Shown here: positions 1 to 6,775 of the stretch, piece by piece
Numbering within the stretch: position 1 is the stretch's first letter
How the letters are laid out: every line of letters begins with the position of its first letter
DNA from: Phenylobacterium sp.
GTDB lineage: Bacteria > Pseudomonadota > Alphaproteobacteria > Caulobacterales > Caulobacteraceae
Assembly (NCBI GenBank): GCA_019264505.1
Contig: JAHUZY010000421.1
Coordinates: forward strand, 1 to 6,977
Direction of reading: 5' to 3'
Length of the DNA stretch: 6,977 nucleotides
The notes under the pieces: generated by a model
What the model was told of the DNA's origin: nothing
What the model saw: only the letters and a program-made list of their open reading frames with translations
Databases searched by the model: none
Made by a program: the position numbers and the translations under genes

Positions 1-848
<848 letters not shown>

Positions 849-851
<3 letters not shown>

Positions 852-879
852 GGGGCGCAACGTCACGCGCCGCCCCTTG
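849..879. repeat. 9-bp inverted repeat upstream of the DUF924 gene
   Basis: CAAGGGGCG (849-857) and CGCCCCTTG (871-879) are perfect reverse complements separated by 13 bases. The left arm overlaps the candidate ilvC -35 element at 846-851, and a separate short palindrome, TTGCGCAA, lies at 837-844. The repeat could form a hairpin in the DUF924 leader or be a binding site overlapping the ilvC promoter. The rest of the gap up to 929 holds only the ribosome-binding region of the DUF924 gene. Confidence 0.45.
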
Positions 880-929
880 CGCCCACCGGCGCCCCCGAAG
901 AGAGTGCCGCCGACAGAGGGAGTTGTTCC

Positions 930-1484
930 ATGGACGTGACCGCGCAGCAGGTGGTGAAGGCCTGGCGGGAGGCTGGACCGCCCAAGTGGTTCGCCAAGGA
1001 TGAAGCCTTTGATCGCGCCCTGGCGCGCGACTTTGAAGCCGCCCACCACGCCGCGGCCCGGGGCGAACTGGATGAGTGGGCCAAGGATGCCGAGGGCGCG
1101 CTGGCCCTGCTGATCCTGCTCGACCAGATCCCGCGCAACATCTTCCGCGACTCCGGCCACGCCTTCGCCACGGACGGCAAGGCCCGCGCCATCGCCAAGC
1201 AGGCCATCGCCGCCGGGCATGACCAGGCGACCGCGGCGATCCTGCGGCCGTTCTTCTACCTGCCCTACGAGCATTCCGAGGACATGGGCGATCAGGACGA
1301 GGCCGTGCGGCTGTGTGCGGCCCTCAAGGAAGCCGAGGGCGACGCCGAAACCCTCAAATGGGCCGAGATCCACCGGGACATCATCGTCCGCTTCGGCCGC
1401 TTCCCCCACCGCAACGCCGCCCTGGGCCGCCGGACCACGCCGAGCGAGCAGGCCTTCCTCGACGAGGGCGGCTTCGCCGGTTGA
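930..1484 (+). CDS. DUF924 family protein, function unknown
   Basis: 184 residues, probably soluble and cytoplasmic, with no signal peptide or membrane segment visible. Family membership rests on three conserved blocks: LDQIPRNIFRDSGHAFATD (residues 64-82), FFYLPYEHSEDMGDQ (108-122) and RFGRFPHRNAALGR (154-167). DUF924 proteins are all-helical and of about this length. No biochemical role is established that I can name. The invariant His, Arg, Asp and Glu residues in the blocks look like a functional site rather than pure scaffold. The ATG at 930 follows AGAGGGAG by about 7 bases. In-frame codons continue upstream to 756, but the family homology begins just after Met 930. The gene is divergent from ilvC and shares its 172-base upstream region, then is followed by thyA on the same strand after 111 bases. 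The stem-loop at 1514-1547 probably separates the two transcripts. Confidence 0.9.
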   Translation: MDVTAQQVVKAWREAGPPKWFAKDEAFDRALARDFEAAHHAAARGELDEWAKDAEGALALLILLDQIPRNIFRDSGHAFATDGKARAIAKQAIAAGHDQATAAILRPFFYLPYEHSEDMGDQDEAVRLCAALKEAEGDAETLKWAEIHRDIIVRFGRFPHRNAALGRRTTPSEQAFLDEGGFAG

Positions 1485-1513
1485 TCACTGCCTCCGGCCT
1501 GTGGACAGAGGGT

Positions 1514-1547
1514 CGCAGGGCGGTTGCGGCCGCAGCCAGGCCCTGCG
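1514..1547 (+). terminator. Long stem-loop between the DUF924 gene and thyA: terminator or thyA leader element
   Basis: The outer stem CGCAGGGC (1514-1521) pairs perfectly with GCCCTGCG (1540-1547). After a 2-base AG bulge (1538-1539), an inner stem pairs GGTTGC (1522-1527) with GCAGCC (1532-1537), including one G-T wobble, around the loop GGCC. That makes 14 paired positions in 34 bases. It begins 29 bases after the DUF924 stop and ends 48 bases before the thyA GTG start. No T run follows, so it is not a canonical intrinsic terminator. It could stall or protect the DUF924 mRNA end, or act as a structured thyA leader. Confidence 0.5.
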
Positions 1548-1582
1548 CGAATCATGGAAAGCTCGCCGCCTGCATTTCCCGC

Positions 1583-1588
1583 GAAAGG
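1583..1588 (+). promoter_or_regulatory. Ribosome-binding site favouring the GTG start of thyA
   Basis: GAAAGG lies 7 bases before the GTG at 1596. The alternative in-frame starts, TTG 1524 and ATG 1554, lack a well-placed Shine-Dalgarno sequence, and TTG 1524 lies inside the stem of the hairpin at 1514-1547. Confidence 0.5.
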
Positions 1589-1595
1589 CCGTTCC

Positions 1596-2432
1596 GTGAA
1601 CGCCCACGTCCCGCCCGCCCCCCGGCGGCCTGATCACCCCGAGCAGCAGTATCTCGACCTGCTGTCCGACATTCTCGAGACCGGGGTCCAGCGGGGCGAC
1701 CGGACGGGTACGGGCACGCTGGGCGTGTTCGGCCGCCAGATGCGCTTTGACCTGGCCAAGGGCTTTCCCCTGCTGACCACCAAGAAGCTGCACCGCAAGT
1801 CGATCATTCTGGAGCTTCTGTGGTTCCTGCGCGGCGACACCAATATCGGCTGGCTGCAGGAGCGGGGCGTCAGCATCTGGGACGAATGGGCCGACGAGAC
1901 GGGCGAGCTGGGTCCCGTCTATGGCAAGCAGTGGCGATCCTGGACGGCGCCGGACGGCCGGGTGATCGACCAGATGGCCAATGTGGTCGAAAGCCTGAAG
2001 ACCACGCCGCATTCCCGCCGGCACATCGTCAGCGCCTGGAACCCGGCCGATGTGGACGACATGGCCCTGCCGCCCTGTCACTGCCTGTTCCAGTTCTTCG
2101 TGGCCGAGGGCAAGCTATCCTGCCAGCTCTATCAGCGGTCGGCCGATGTGTTTCTCGGCGTGCCTTTCAACATCGCCAGCTACGCCCTGCTGACCCAGAT
2201 GGTGGCCAAGGTCACAGGCCTGGAGCCCGGGGAATTCGTTCACACCCTCGGCGACGCCCACCTCTATCTGAACCACATCGACCAGGCCCGAGAGCAGCTG
2301 ACCCGGGAGCCCTACCCCTTCCCGACCCTGACCATCGCCGACAAGCGCGACCTGTTTTCCTTCGACTACGAGGACTTCAAGGTCAGCGGCTACAAGGCCC
2401 ACGACAAGATCGCCGCGCCCATCGCGGTCTGA
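1596..2432 (+). CDS. thyA: Thymidylate synthase
   Basis: Makes dTMP from dUMP with methylenetetrahydrofolate, releasing dihydrofolate for recycling by FolA (encoded at 5269-5793). From the GTG start the protein has 278 residues against 264 in E. coli. The extra length is about 17 N-terminal residues before the conserved [10 protein letters not shown]. Visible landmarks are DRTGTGT (residues 35-41) with the phosphate-binding Arg36, and [14 protein letters not shown] (74-87). [20 protein letters not shown] (94-113) and [11 protein letters not shown] (140-150) follow. [10 protein letters not shown] (158-167) carries the catalytic Cys161, and [20 protein letters not shown] (180-199) carries the dUMP-binding Asn192. 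The C-terminus ends in PIAV, like the mobile tail PVAI of E. coli. GTG 1596 is chosen for its GAAAGG; ATG 1554 would give 292 residues and cannot be excluded. It converges with the TetR gene, whose stop codon lies 9 bases beyond. Identification is secure; the start is less so. Confidence 0.97.
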   Translation: MNAHVPPAPRRPDHPEQQYLDLLSDILETGVQRGDRTGTGTLGVFGRQMRFDLAKGFPLLTTKKLHRKSIILELLWFLRGDTNIGWLQERGVSIWDEWADETGELGPVYGKQWRSWTAPDGRVIDQMANVVESLKTTPHSRRHIVSAWNPADVDDMALPPCHCLFQFFVAEGKLSCQLYQRSADVFLGVPFNIASYALLTQMVAKVTGLEPGEFVHTLGDAHLYLNHIDQAREQLTREPYPFPTLTIADKRDLFSFDYEDFKVSGYKAHDKIAAPIAV

Positions 2433-2441
2433 GGGCGTCGC

Positions 2442-3053
2442 TCACGCGCCGTCCGGCGCGGCTCTCGACAGTTCCGCCAGCCCGCCGACAAACAGGCTGA
2501 CGCACATCTCCGTGGCCTCTTCGGCGCCCATGAGCCCCTGCCCCACCAGCTGGCCCGCGCGGTCGGTCACCGCCCACAGGAGGTCGACCGCGGCGATCGC
2601 CGTCGGCAAGGGCAGCCCATAGGCCCGGCGCGTGGCGCGGACGAAGAAGCGGAAGGCCTGCTCGCGGTCCACCCGGTCCTGCGCCTCCATCAGCCGGGCG
2701 ACGCCGGGATCGGCCAGCAGGGCGGCGATGAGCGCCCCGCGGGCCTCGGTCTGACGCAGATAGAGGCCCGTGGTTCGCCGGATCAGGTCGGCGAAGTCGC
2801 TTGCCGCCAGGGCGCCGCGCATGCCCCGGTCGTTGAGGTCTCGCTGCTCGCGCTGCAGAAGGGCGGCGAACAGGGCCTGCCGGTCAGGGAAGTAGTTGTA
2901 GACCAGCCCCTTGCTGACGCCCGCCGCCCGGGCCACCCCCTCCATGCTGATGGCCGCCAGGCCATCGGCCAGGATGAGTTCGGCGGCGCGGTCGAGGATC
3001 TGGTCGCGCCGGGCCTCTGGCGTCAGGCGGGTGCGTTTTGGCTCAGCGCTCAT
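2442..3053 (-). CDS. TetR/AcrR-family transcriptional repressor
   Basis: 203 residues from the ATG at 3053. The N-terminal helix-turn-helix domain is typical of the family: ARRDQILDRAAELILADGL (residues 14-32) leads into the DNA-binding part SMEGVARAAGVSKGLVYNYF (36-55). The mainly helical remainder (about 70-203) is a ligand-binding and dimerisation region without a recognisable ligand signature. The start is supported by GAGGGGG just upstream. In-frame ATGs at 3083 and 3095 have weaker ribosome sites, and 3095 would overlap the preceding gene. It lies 32 bases downstream of the hotdog gene on the same strand and is probably cotranscribed with it. By analogy with TetR regulators of acyl-CoA catabolism, it may repress its own operon and the divergent dehydrogenase through the palindrome at 4008-4029. 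The effector is unknown. Confidence 0.92.
   Translation of the reverse strand: MSAEPKRTRLTPEARRDQILDRAAELILADGLAAISMEGVARAAGVSKGLVYNYFPDRQALFAALLQREQRDLNDRGMRGALAASDFADLIRRTTGLYLRQTEARGALIAALLADPGVARLMEAQDRVDREQAFRFFVRATRRAYGLPLPTAIAAVDLLWAVTDRAGQLVGQGLMGAEEATEMCVSLFVGGLAELSRAAPDGA
2445..2460. terminator. GC-rich hairpin at the convergent ends of thyA and the TetR gene
   Basis: CGCGCC (2445-2450) pairs perfectly with GGCGCG (2455-2460) around the tetraloop GTCC. It starts 13 bases after the thyA stop and lies within the last codons of the TetR gene. No T run follows on either strand. It may end or protect the thyA transcript, but being in coding sequence it could be fortuitous. Confidence 0.4.
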
Positions 3054-3085
3054 GGCCCCCTCAACGCCCGGTGCCCCGGCCATCG

Positions 3086-3973
3086 TCAAGCCCAAAGGCT
3101 GGAGGACCCCTTCAGCAGCCGGGTCATCATCAGAAGACGGGCGATGACCGGGCCGCCAGTCGCCGCCCGCAGGCGGCTTTCATACCAGGCGATCTCCGTC
3201 TTGGGGGACTCGCCAAGACCGATGATCTCGCCCTCGGCCACATAGTCGCAGTCCAGATAGACCGGGCCGGCCAGATGCTGCAGCTCGATGGCCCCGAACA
3301 TGCCGACAAACTCGCCCTCGCTCCTGAACAGCGGCGTCTCCACGGCCCGCAGGGCGTCGATGACCACCGCCGGCGCGGCGACGCGGCGTCCCTCCGCGTC
3401 AGGGGTGGTGTAGCCCGCCAGCGGCTCGGTGATCCCCCGCACCCGGACCAGGGCGGTGGCGGAGGGGATGATCGCCGGGACCTCGGAAACGGTGTCGCCG
3501 ACCTTCGACCCCCGCAGGATCCGCAGGTCCGCCCCGGGACGGATCTGCGCGGCCTTGAGCCTCAGCGGGGTGTCGGCCAGATCGCCGCCGCTCCAGGCCT
3601 CCCCCTCGCAGACCTTCTGGCCCTCAGGCGTCTGCATCCAGGCGGAGGCGCGGCGGACACCGTCCCCCTGCTCGACCACAGGACCGAGACAGGCCTGGAC
3701 AGGCTCCCCGTCCGTGGTGGGCTGGAGGAAGTACAGGGAGAGCCCGCCCGGCTCGGTCCAGGGCCGGCCAAAGCGCGCGCCATAGAGCGGCGGAAACTGC
3801 TCCATGTGGATATTGCCGGCCACGGTGCCGCCCCGAAACCCCAGGCCCTGGGCGGTGTCGTCATCATGGATCGAGCCCACGGCGCCGCGGGACTCGTTCA
3901 CCGGCCGCCGGAACGGACCAGCCAGCCCCCCGTCGGGCAGGTCGAGGGTGGCGAAAGCGGTCGGGTCGGCCAT
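3086..3973 (-). CDS. Double-hotdog MaoC-like acyl-CoA protein, probably hydratase/dehydratase or thioesterase
   Basis: 295 residues with no signal peptide. A strong AAGGAGG precedes the ATG by 5 bases. The segment GSIHDDDTAQGLGFRGGTVA (residues 33-52) has the His/Asp-rich turn followed by G-F-R-G-G that marks the hot helix of MaoC-like hydratases. The length fits two hotdog repeats: one at roughly 25-130, the second at about 170-285 and more diverged, starting near a PAIIPSATALVRVRG stretch. I infer an acyl-CoA substrate from the fold and from the neighbours, namely a divergent acyl-CoA dehydrogenase and a TetR repressor. If it is a hydratase, it would act on the enoyl-CoA made by the dehydrogenase. 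However, the classic D-x5-H hydratase motif is not clean, so thioesterase activity or a purely binding role remain possible. The C-terminus is near the TetR gene, 32 bases apart. Confidence 0.75.
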   Translation of the reverse strand: MADPTAFATLDLPDGGLAGPFRRPVNESRGAVGSIHDDDTAQGLGFRGGTVAGNIHMEQFPPLYGARFGRPWTEPGGLSLYFLQPTTDGEPVQACLGPVVEQGDGVRRASAWMQTPEGQKVCEGEAWSGGDLADTPLRLKAAQIRPGADLRILRGSKVGDTVSEVPAIIPSATALVRVRGITEPLAGYTTPDAEGRRVAAPAVVIDALRAVETPLFRSEGEFVGMFGAIELQHLAGPVYLDCDYVAEGEIIGLGESPKTEIAWYESRLRAATGGPVIARLLMMTRLLKGSSSLWA

Positions 3974-3983
3974 GGCTTCCTCC

Positions 3984-4014
3984 TTGACGAGATCGCCAGC
4001 CTCGCGCCTATTGA
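3984..4014 (+). promoter_or_regulatory. Candidate promoter of the acyl-CoA dehydrogenase gene
   Basis: TTGACG (3984-3989) is a full -35 match. After a 17-base spacer comes CCTATT (4007-4012), a poor -10 that loosely resembles the Caulobacter-type -10. The -10 region overlaps the left arm of the inverted repeat at 4008-4029, an arrangement that would suit repression. The -35 also overlaps the ribosome site of the divergent hotdog gene. Confidence 0.3.
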
Positions 4015-4029
4015 CGATCTATTCAATAG
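4008..4029. promoter_or_regulatory. Inverted repeat, candidate operator of the adjacent TetR repressor
   Basis: CTATTGA (4008-4014) and TCAATAG (4023-4029) are perfect reverse complements separated by 8 bases, 22 bases in all. Only 7 of the 22 bases are G or C, in sharp contrast to the surrounding GC-rich DNA. It sits in the 69-base gap between the divergent hotdog and dehydrogenase genes, 13 bases before the dehydrogenase ATG and immediately before its GGAGG. The size and symmetry suit a TetR-family dimer. The assignment to the TetR protein encoded at 2442-3053 is inferred from position. Confidence 0.6.
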
Positions 4030-4042
4030 TGGAGGCGCGGAA

Positions 4043-5218
4043 ATGCAGTTGGGGCTGTCATCGGAAGACCTCGCGTTCCAGGCCGCAGCCCGGGACCTGA
4101 TCGGCCGCACCTTTCCTAAAGACGACCCCTTTGACGGCGGCCGCGCCCACGAACAGCGATGGCACGCCGCGATGGCGCAGCTGGGCTGGGAGATCAACAA
4201 ATGGCCGGTGGCTTTCGGGGGCCCGGGCTGGAGCGCCACACAGCACTTCATCTGGGAACGGGAGACCACCGCGGCCGGACTGCCGGCCCAGGTGGGCGGC
4301 ATGGGCATGGGCATGCTGGCCCCCATCCTCTTCGCCTACGGAACGCCGGAGCAGCAGGCCCGCTTCCTGCCGGACATCCGCGCCAACCGGGTCCGCTGGT
4401 GCCAGGGCTATTCCGAGCCCGAGGCCGGGTCCGACCTCGCCGCCTTGCGGACCCGGGCGGCGCTGGAGGGCGACCACTACGTCATCGACGGTGAGAAAAT
4501 CTGGACCAGCGGCGCCCATCAGGCCGACTGGATGTTCTGCCTCACCCGCACCAGCCAGGAGGGGAAGAAGCAGGAGGGCATCACCTTCCTGCTGATCGAC
4601 ATGCGAAGCCCCGGCGTCACGGTCCATCCCATCGTCTCCATCGACGGCCGGCACATGTTCAACCGCGTGACCCTCGAGGGCGTCCGGACGCCAGCCGCCA
4701 ACCGGGTCGGCCGCGAAGGGGAGGGCTGGACGGTGGCCAAGGGCCTGCTGACCCACGAGCGGACGGGCCAGGCCTATGTGTCCCTGTCGCTCAGTCTGCT
4801 GGCCAGGTTGCGCGAGGCCGCCGCCAGCGTGCCCGGGGCCAGCGGGCGACGTCTGCTCGACGACCCGGGCTTCGCCGGCCGCCTCAGCCTGGCGGCTATC
4901 GAGCTCGAGGCCCTGGCCATGACCGAACTGCGCACCCTGTCGGAGGTGGCCATGGGCGAGGCGCCCGGCGCGCAGTCCTCCATGCTCAAACTCAAGGGGA
5001 CCGAAATCGTCCAGCGAATGACCGAGTTCTTCGTCGAGTGCGCCGGGCCCTATGCGGCGCCCTGGTTTCCGGAGGTCTTCGGGCCGCCGGAGACCGTAGG
5101 GCCCGACTGGGCGCAGCCGGAAATGGTGCGCTATCTGGAAGGCCGCGCCGCCAGCATCGCCGGGGGATCTGACGAGATCCAGCGCAACATCATCGCCAAG
5201 CACGTCCTGCGCCTCTGA
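4043..5218 (+). CDS. Acyl-CoA dehydrogenase (FAD-dependent)
   Basis: Oxidises an acyl-CoA to the 2-enoyl-CoA with FAD, passing electrons to electron-transfer flavoprotein. 391 residues, the usual length. GGAGG at 4031-4035 supports the ATG. The order is an N-terminal helical domain (about 1-115), then a middle beta domain with the flavin motif WCQGYSEPEAGSDLA (near 120-134) and IDGEKIWTSGAHQADWMF (near 151-168), then a C-terminal helical domain ending GGSDEIQRNIIAKHVLRL. The medium-chain catalytic Glu position (YEG in classical enzymes) is Gly374 in AGGSDEIQ. Glu239 in LLTHERTG aligns with the helix-G Glu used by isovaleryl-CoA and long-chain enzymes, so the enzyme is probably active. This subgroup is common in bacterial lipid, steroid and branched-acid catabolism; the substrate is not readable here. 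The gene is divergent from the hotdog/TetR operon. Its frame runs open far upstream, antisense to the hotdog gene, but homology starts at Met 4043. Confidence 0.95.
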   Translation: MQLGLSSEDLAFQAAARDLIGRTFPKDDPFDGGRAHEQRWHAAMAQLGWEINKWPVAFGGPGWSATQHFIWERETTAAGLPAQVGGMGMGMLAPILFAYGTPEQQARFLPDIRANRVRWCQGYSEPEAGSDLAALRTRAALEGDHYVIDGEKIWTSGAHQADWMFCLTRTSQEGKKQEGITFLLIDMRSPGVTVHPIVSIDGRHMFNRVTLEGVRTPAANRVGREGEGWTVAKGLLTHERTGQAYVSLSLSLLARLREAAASVPGASGRRLLDDPGFAGRLSLAAIELEALAMTELRTLSEVAMGEAPGAQSSMLKLKGTEIVQRMTEFFVECAGPYAAPWFPEVFGPPETVGPDWAQPEMVRYLEGRAASIAGGSDEIQRNIIAKHVLRL

Positions 5219-5268
5219 GCTCAGGCGGCGGGGGCCACTTCCCTGCGCGCCCCGGGTCGGCTACCCCC

Positions 5269-5793
5269 ATGACCATGGCACGCATCCTCCTTACCGCCGG
5301 TCCCATCGCGCGCGCCCGCAACGGCGTCATCGGCCGGGACGGCGGCCTGCCCTGGCGGCTGAAGAGCGATCTGGTGAATTTCCGCGCCCTGACGCTCGGC
5401 AAGCCGGTGATCATGGGCCGCAAGACGTGGGACAGCCTGCCCAAGAAGCCCCTGCCCGGGCGCACCAACATCGTGCTCAGCCGCGACGGGTCCTTCGGTC
5501 CGCGGGACGCGCTGGTCTGTGAAGACTTCACTGAGGCGGTGCAGATTGGCCGGGAGATGGCCGAGGACGACGGCGCCGAAGAGGTCTGCGTCATCGGCGG
5601 CGCCTCCCTGTTCGCGATGGCCCTGCCCCGCGCCCAGCGGATCTATCTCACTGAGGTCGAGGCCGAGGTGGAGGGCGACGTGGTCCTGGCCCCCTTCGAC
5701 GAGAGCGCCTGGACCGAGGTCAGCGCCGTGCGCCATCCGGCCGGCGAGGATGACGAATATCCCTTCACCCTGCGGGTCCTGGAACGGCGCTAA
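5269..5793 (+). CDS. folA: Dihydrofolate reductase
   Basis: Reduces dihydrofolate to tetrahydrofolate with NADPH, closing the cycle opened by ThyA (encoded at 1596-2432). 174 residues against 159 in E. coli. Motifs in order: ARARNGVIGRDGGLPW (residues 14-29, the Met20-loop region); LKSDLVNFR (31-39), where Asp34 is the conserved catalytic acid; GKPVIMGRKTWDSLP, the NADPH-binding region; PLPGRTNIVLSR; and VCVIGGASLFAMAL, the Gly-Gly turn of the cofactor site. The start is uncertain between ATG 5269 and ATG 5275, six bases apart and in frame. Neither has a recognisable Shine-Dalgarno sequence, and the region before them is rich in C. The gene lies 50 bases after the dehydrogenase stop on the same strand, so it may be read from that transcript, or from a promoter I cannot see and translated with little leader. 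Strand 1 reads GPIARA, where a Gly-Pro just before the folate-site residues is slightly unusual. Confidence 0.97.
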   Translation: MTMARILLTAGPIARARNGVIGRDGGLPWRLKSDLVNFRALTLGKPVIMGRKTWDSLPKKPLPGRTNIVLSRDGSFGPRDALVCEDFTEAVQIGREMAEDDGAEEVCVIGGASLFAMALPRAQRIYLTEVEAEVEGDVVLAPFDESAWTEVSAVRHPAGEDDEYPFTLRVLERR

Positions 5794-5860
5794 GGCCCCT
5801 GGCCCTTACGCAACGGCGCCGGCCATACTCCGCCTCAACAAGACAAGAGGATGACGCCCC

Positions 5861-6772
5861 ATGGACATCGAACTGGTCTGCGAAGGCCTGGAATTCCCCG
5901 AAGGCCCCATCGCCATGGCCGATGGCTCGGTCATCCTCACAGAGATCAAGGCCCAGCGCCTGTCGCGCATCACCCCCGATGGCCGGCGCGAGACCCTGGT
6001 GGAGACCGGCGGCGGCCCCAATGGCGCGGCCATCGGTCCGGACGGGGCGATCTACATCACCAACAATGGCGGCTCCTTCACCTGGCCGCAGCAGGATGGC
6101 CTGACGATTCCGGGCCCGACCCCGCCCACCCACACCGGCGGGATGATCCAGCGCTACGACCTGAAGACCGGCGAGCTGTCGACGCTCTATGACGCCTGCG
6201 ATGGCCGCCCGTTCGTGGGGCCCAACGACCTGGTGTTCGACCGCCAGGGGGGCTTCTGGTTCAGCGACCACGGCTGTTCGACCCTGGAGGGCCGCAAGTT
6301 CGGGGCGCTCTACTACGCCAAGGCCGACGGCAGCCATGTGGCGCGTCTGCGGGACCATCTGATCGCCCCAAATGGGGTCGGCCTCTCCCCGGACGAGGAC
6401 GTGGTCTATCTGGCCGACACCCAGCTTGGCCGGCTCTGGGCCTTCGACATCGATCAGCCGGGCCAGCTGAAGGCGCCGACGGGCTTTGCGCCGGGTCGGG
6501 TCATCGCAAACCTGCCCGGCTATCAGCTGCTGGACAGCCTGGCGGTGGAGGCGGGCGGCAAGGTCTGCGTAGCGACCATCATCAATGGCGGGGTCACCGC
6601 CTTTGATCCCTCAGGCTCGACCGAGCATTTCCCGATCCCGGACATGATCGTCACCAACATCTGCTTCGGCGGCGCCGACATGCGCGACGCCTGGATCACC
6701 GCCTCGTCCACCGGGCGGCTCTACAAGGTCCGCTGGCCGCGGCCCGGGCTGAAGCTCAACTACAACGCCTGA
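5861..6772 (+). CDS. SMP-30/gluconolactonase/LRE family beta-propeller protein
   Basis: 303 residues, close to the usual family length, forming a six-bladed beta-propeller with a central divalent metal. Members hydrolyse sugar lactones or related esters, so this is probably a lactonase; the substrate cannot be read from sequence. The expected metal ligands are present: Glu14 in EFPEGP, Asn171 in APNGVGLSPDED and Asp225 in LLDSLAVEAGGK. Asn122 in VGPNDLVFDRQGGFWFSD is the further conserved substrate-site Asn. Repeated P-D-G and G-x-W/Y-F-S/T-D turns mark successive blades. No signal peptide is visible, so it is probably cytoplasmic. The ATG at 5861 follows AAGAGG by 10 bases; an out-of-frame ATG at 5851 is ignored. 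It lies 67 bases after folA on the same strand, with no functional link to it that I can see, and converges with the PDZ-protein gene, whose stop lies 3 bases away. Confidence 0.93.
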   Translation: MDIELVCEGLEFPEGPIAMADGSVILTEIKAQRLSRITPDGRRETLVETGGGPNGAAIGPDGAIYITNNGGSFTWPQQDGLTIPGPTPPTHTGGMIQRYDLKTGELSTLYDACDGRPFVGPNDLVFDRQGGFWFSDHGCSTLEGRKFGALYYAKADGSHVARLRDHLIAPNGVGLSPDEDVVYLADTQLGRLWAFDIDQPGQLKAPTGFAPGRVIANLPGYQLLDSLAVEAGGKVCVATIINGGVTAFDPSGSTEHFPIPDMIVTNICFGGADMRDAWITASSTGRLYKVRWPRPGLKLNYNA

Positions 6773-6775
6773 GGA

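Noticed and set aside
1820..2500. 226-codon plus-strand frame overlapping thyA
   Set aside because: It is a shifted frame of thyA with an Arg/Pro/Ala-rich composition and no recognisable motif.
3038..4042. 335-codon in-frame extension upstream of the acyl-CoA dehydrogenase
   Set aside because: The extension is antisense to the hotdog gene, looks low in complexity, and runs past the GGAGG and ATG at 4043 where dehydrogenase homology begins. A fusion protein is not supported.
4058..5203. 381-codon open frame on the minus strand
   Set aside because: It is a mirror frame of the acyl-CoA dehydrogenase, rich in Gly, Ala, His and Gln as expected from complementing its codons.
5215..5224. CTGAGCTCAG palindrome at the dehydrogenase stop codon
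   Set aside because: It has no room for a loop, is short, and is expected by chance in a window this size.
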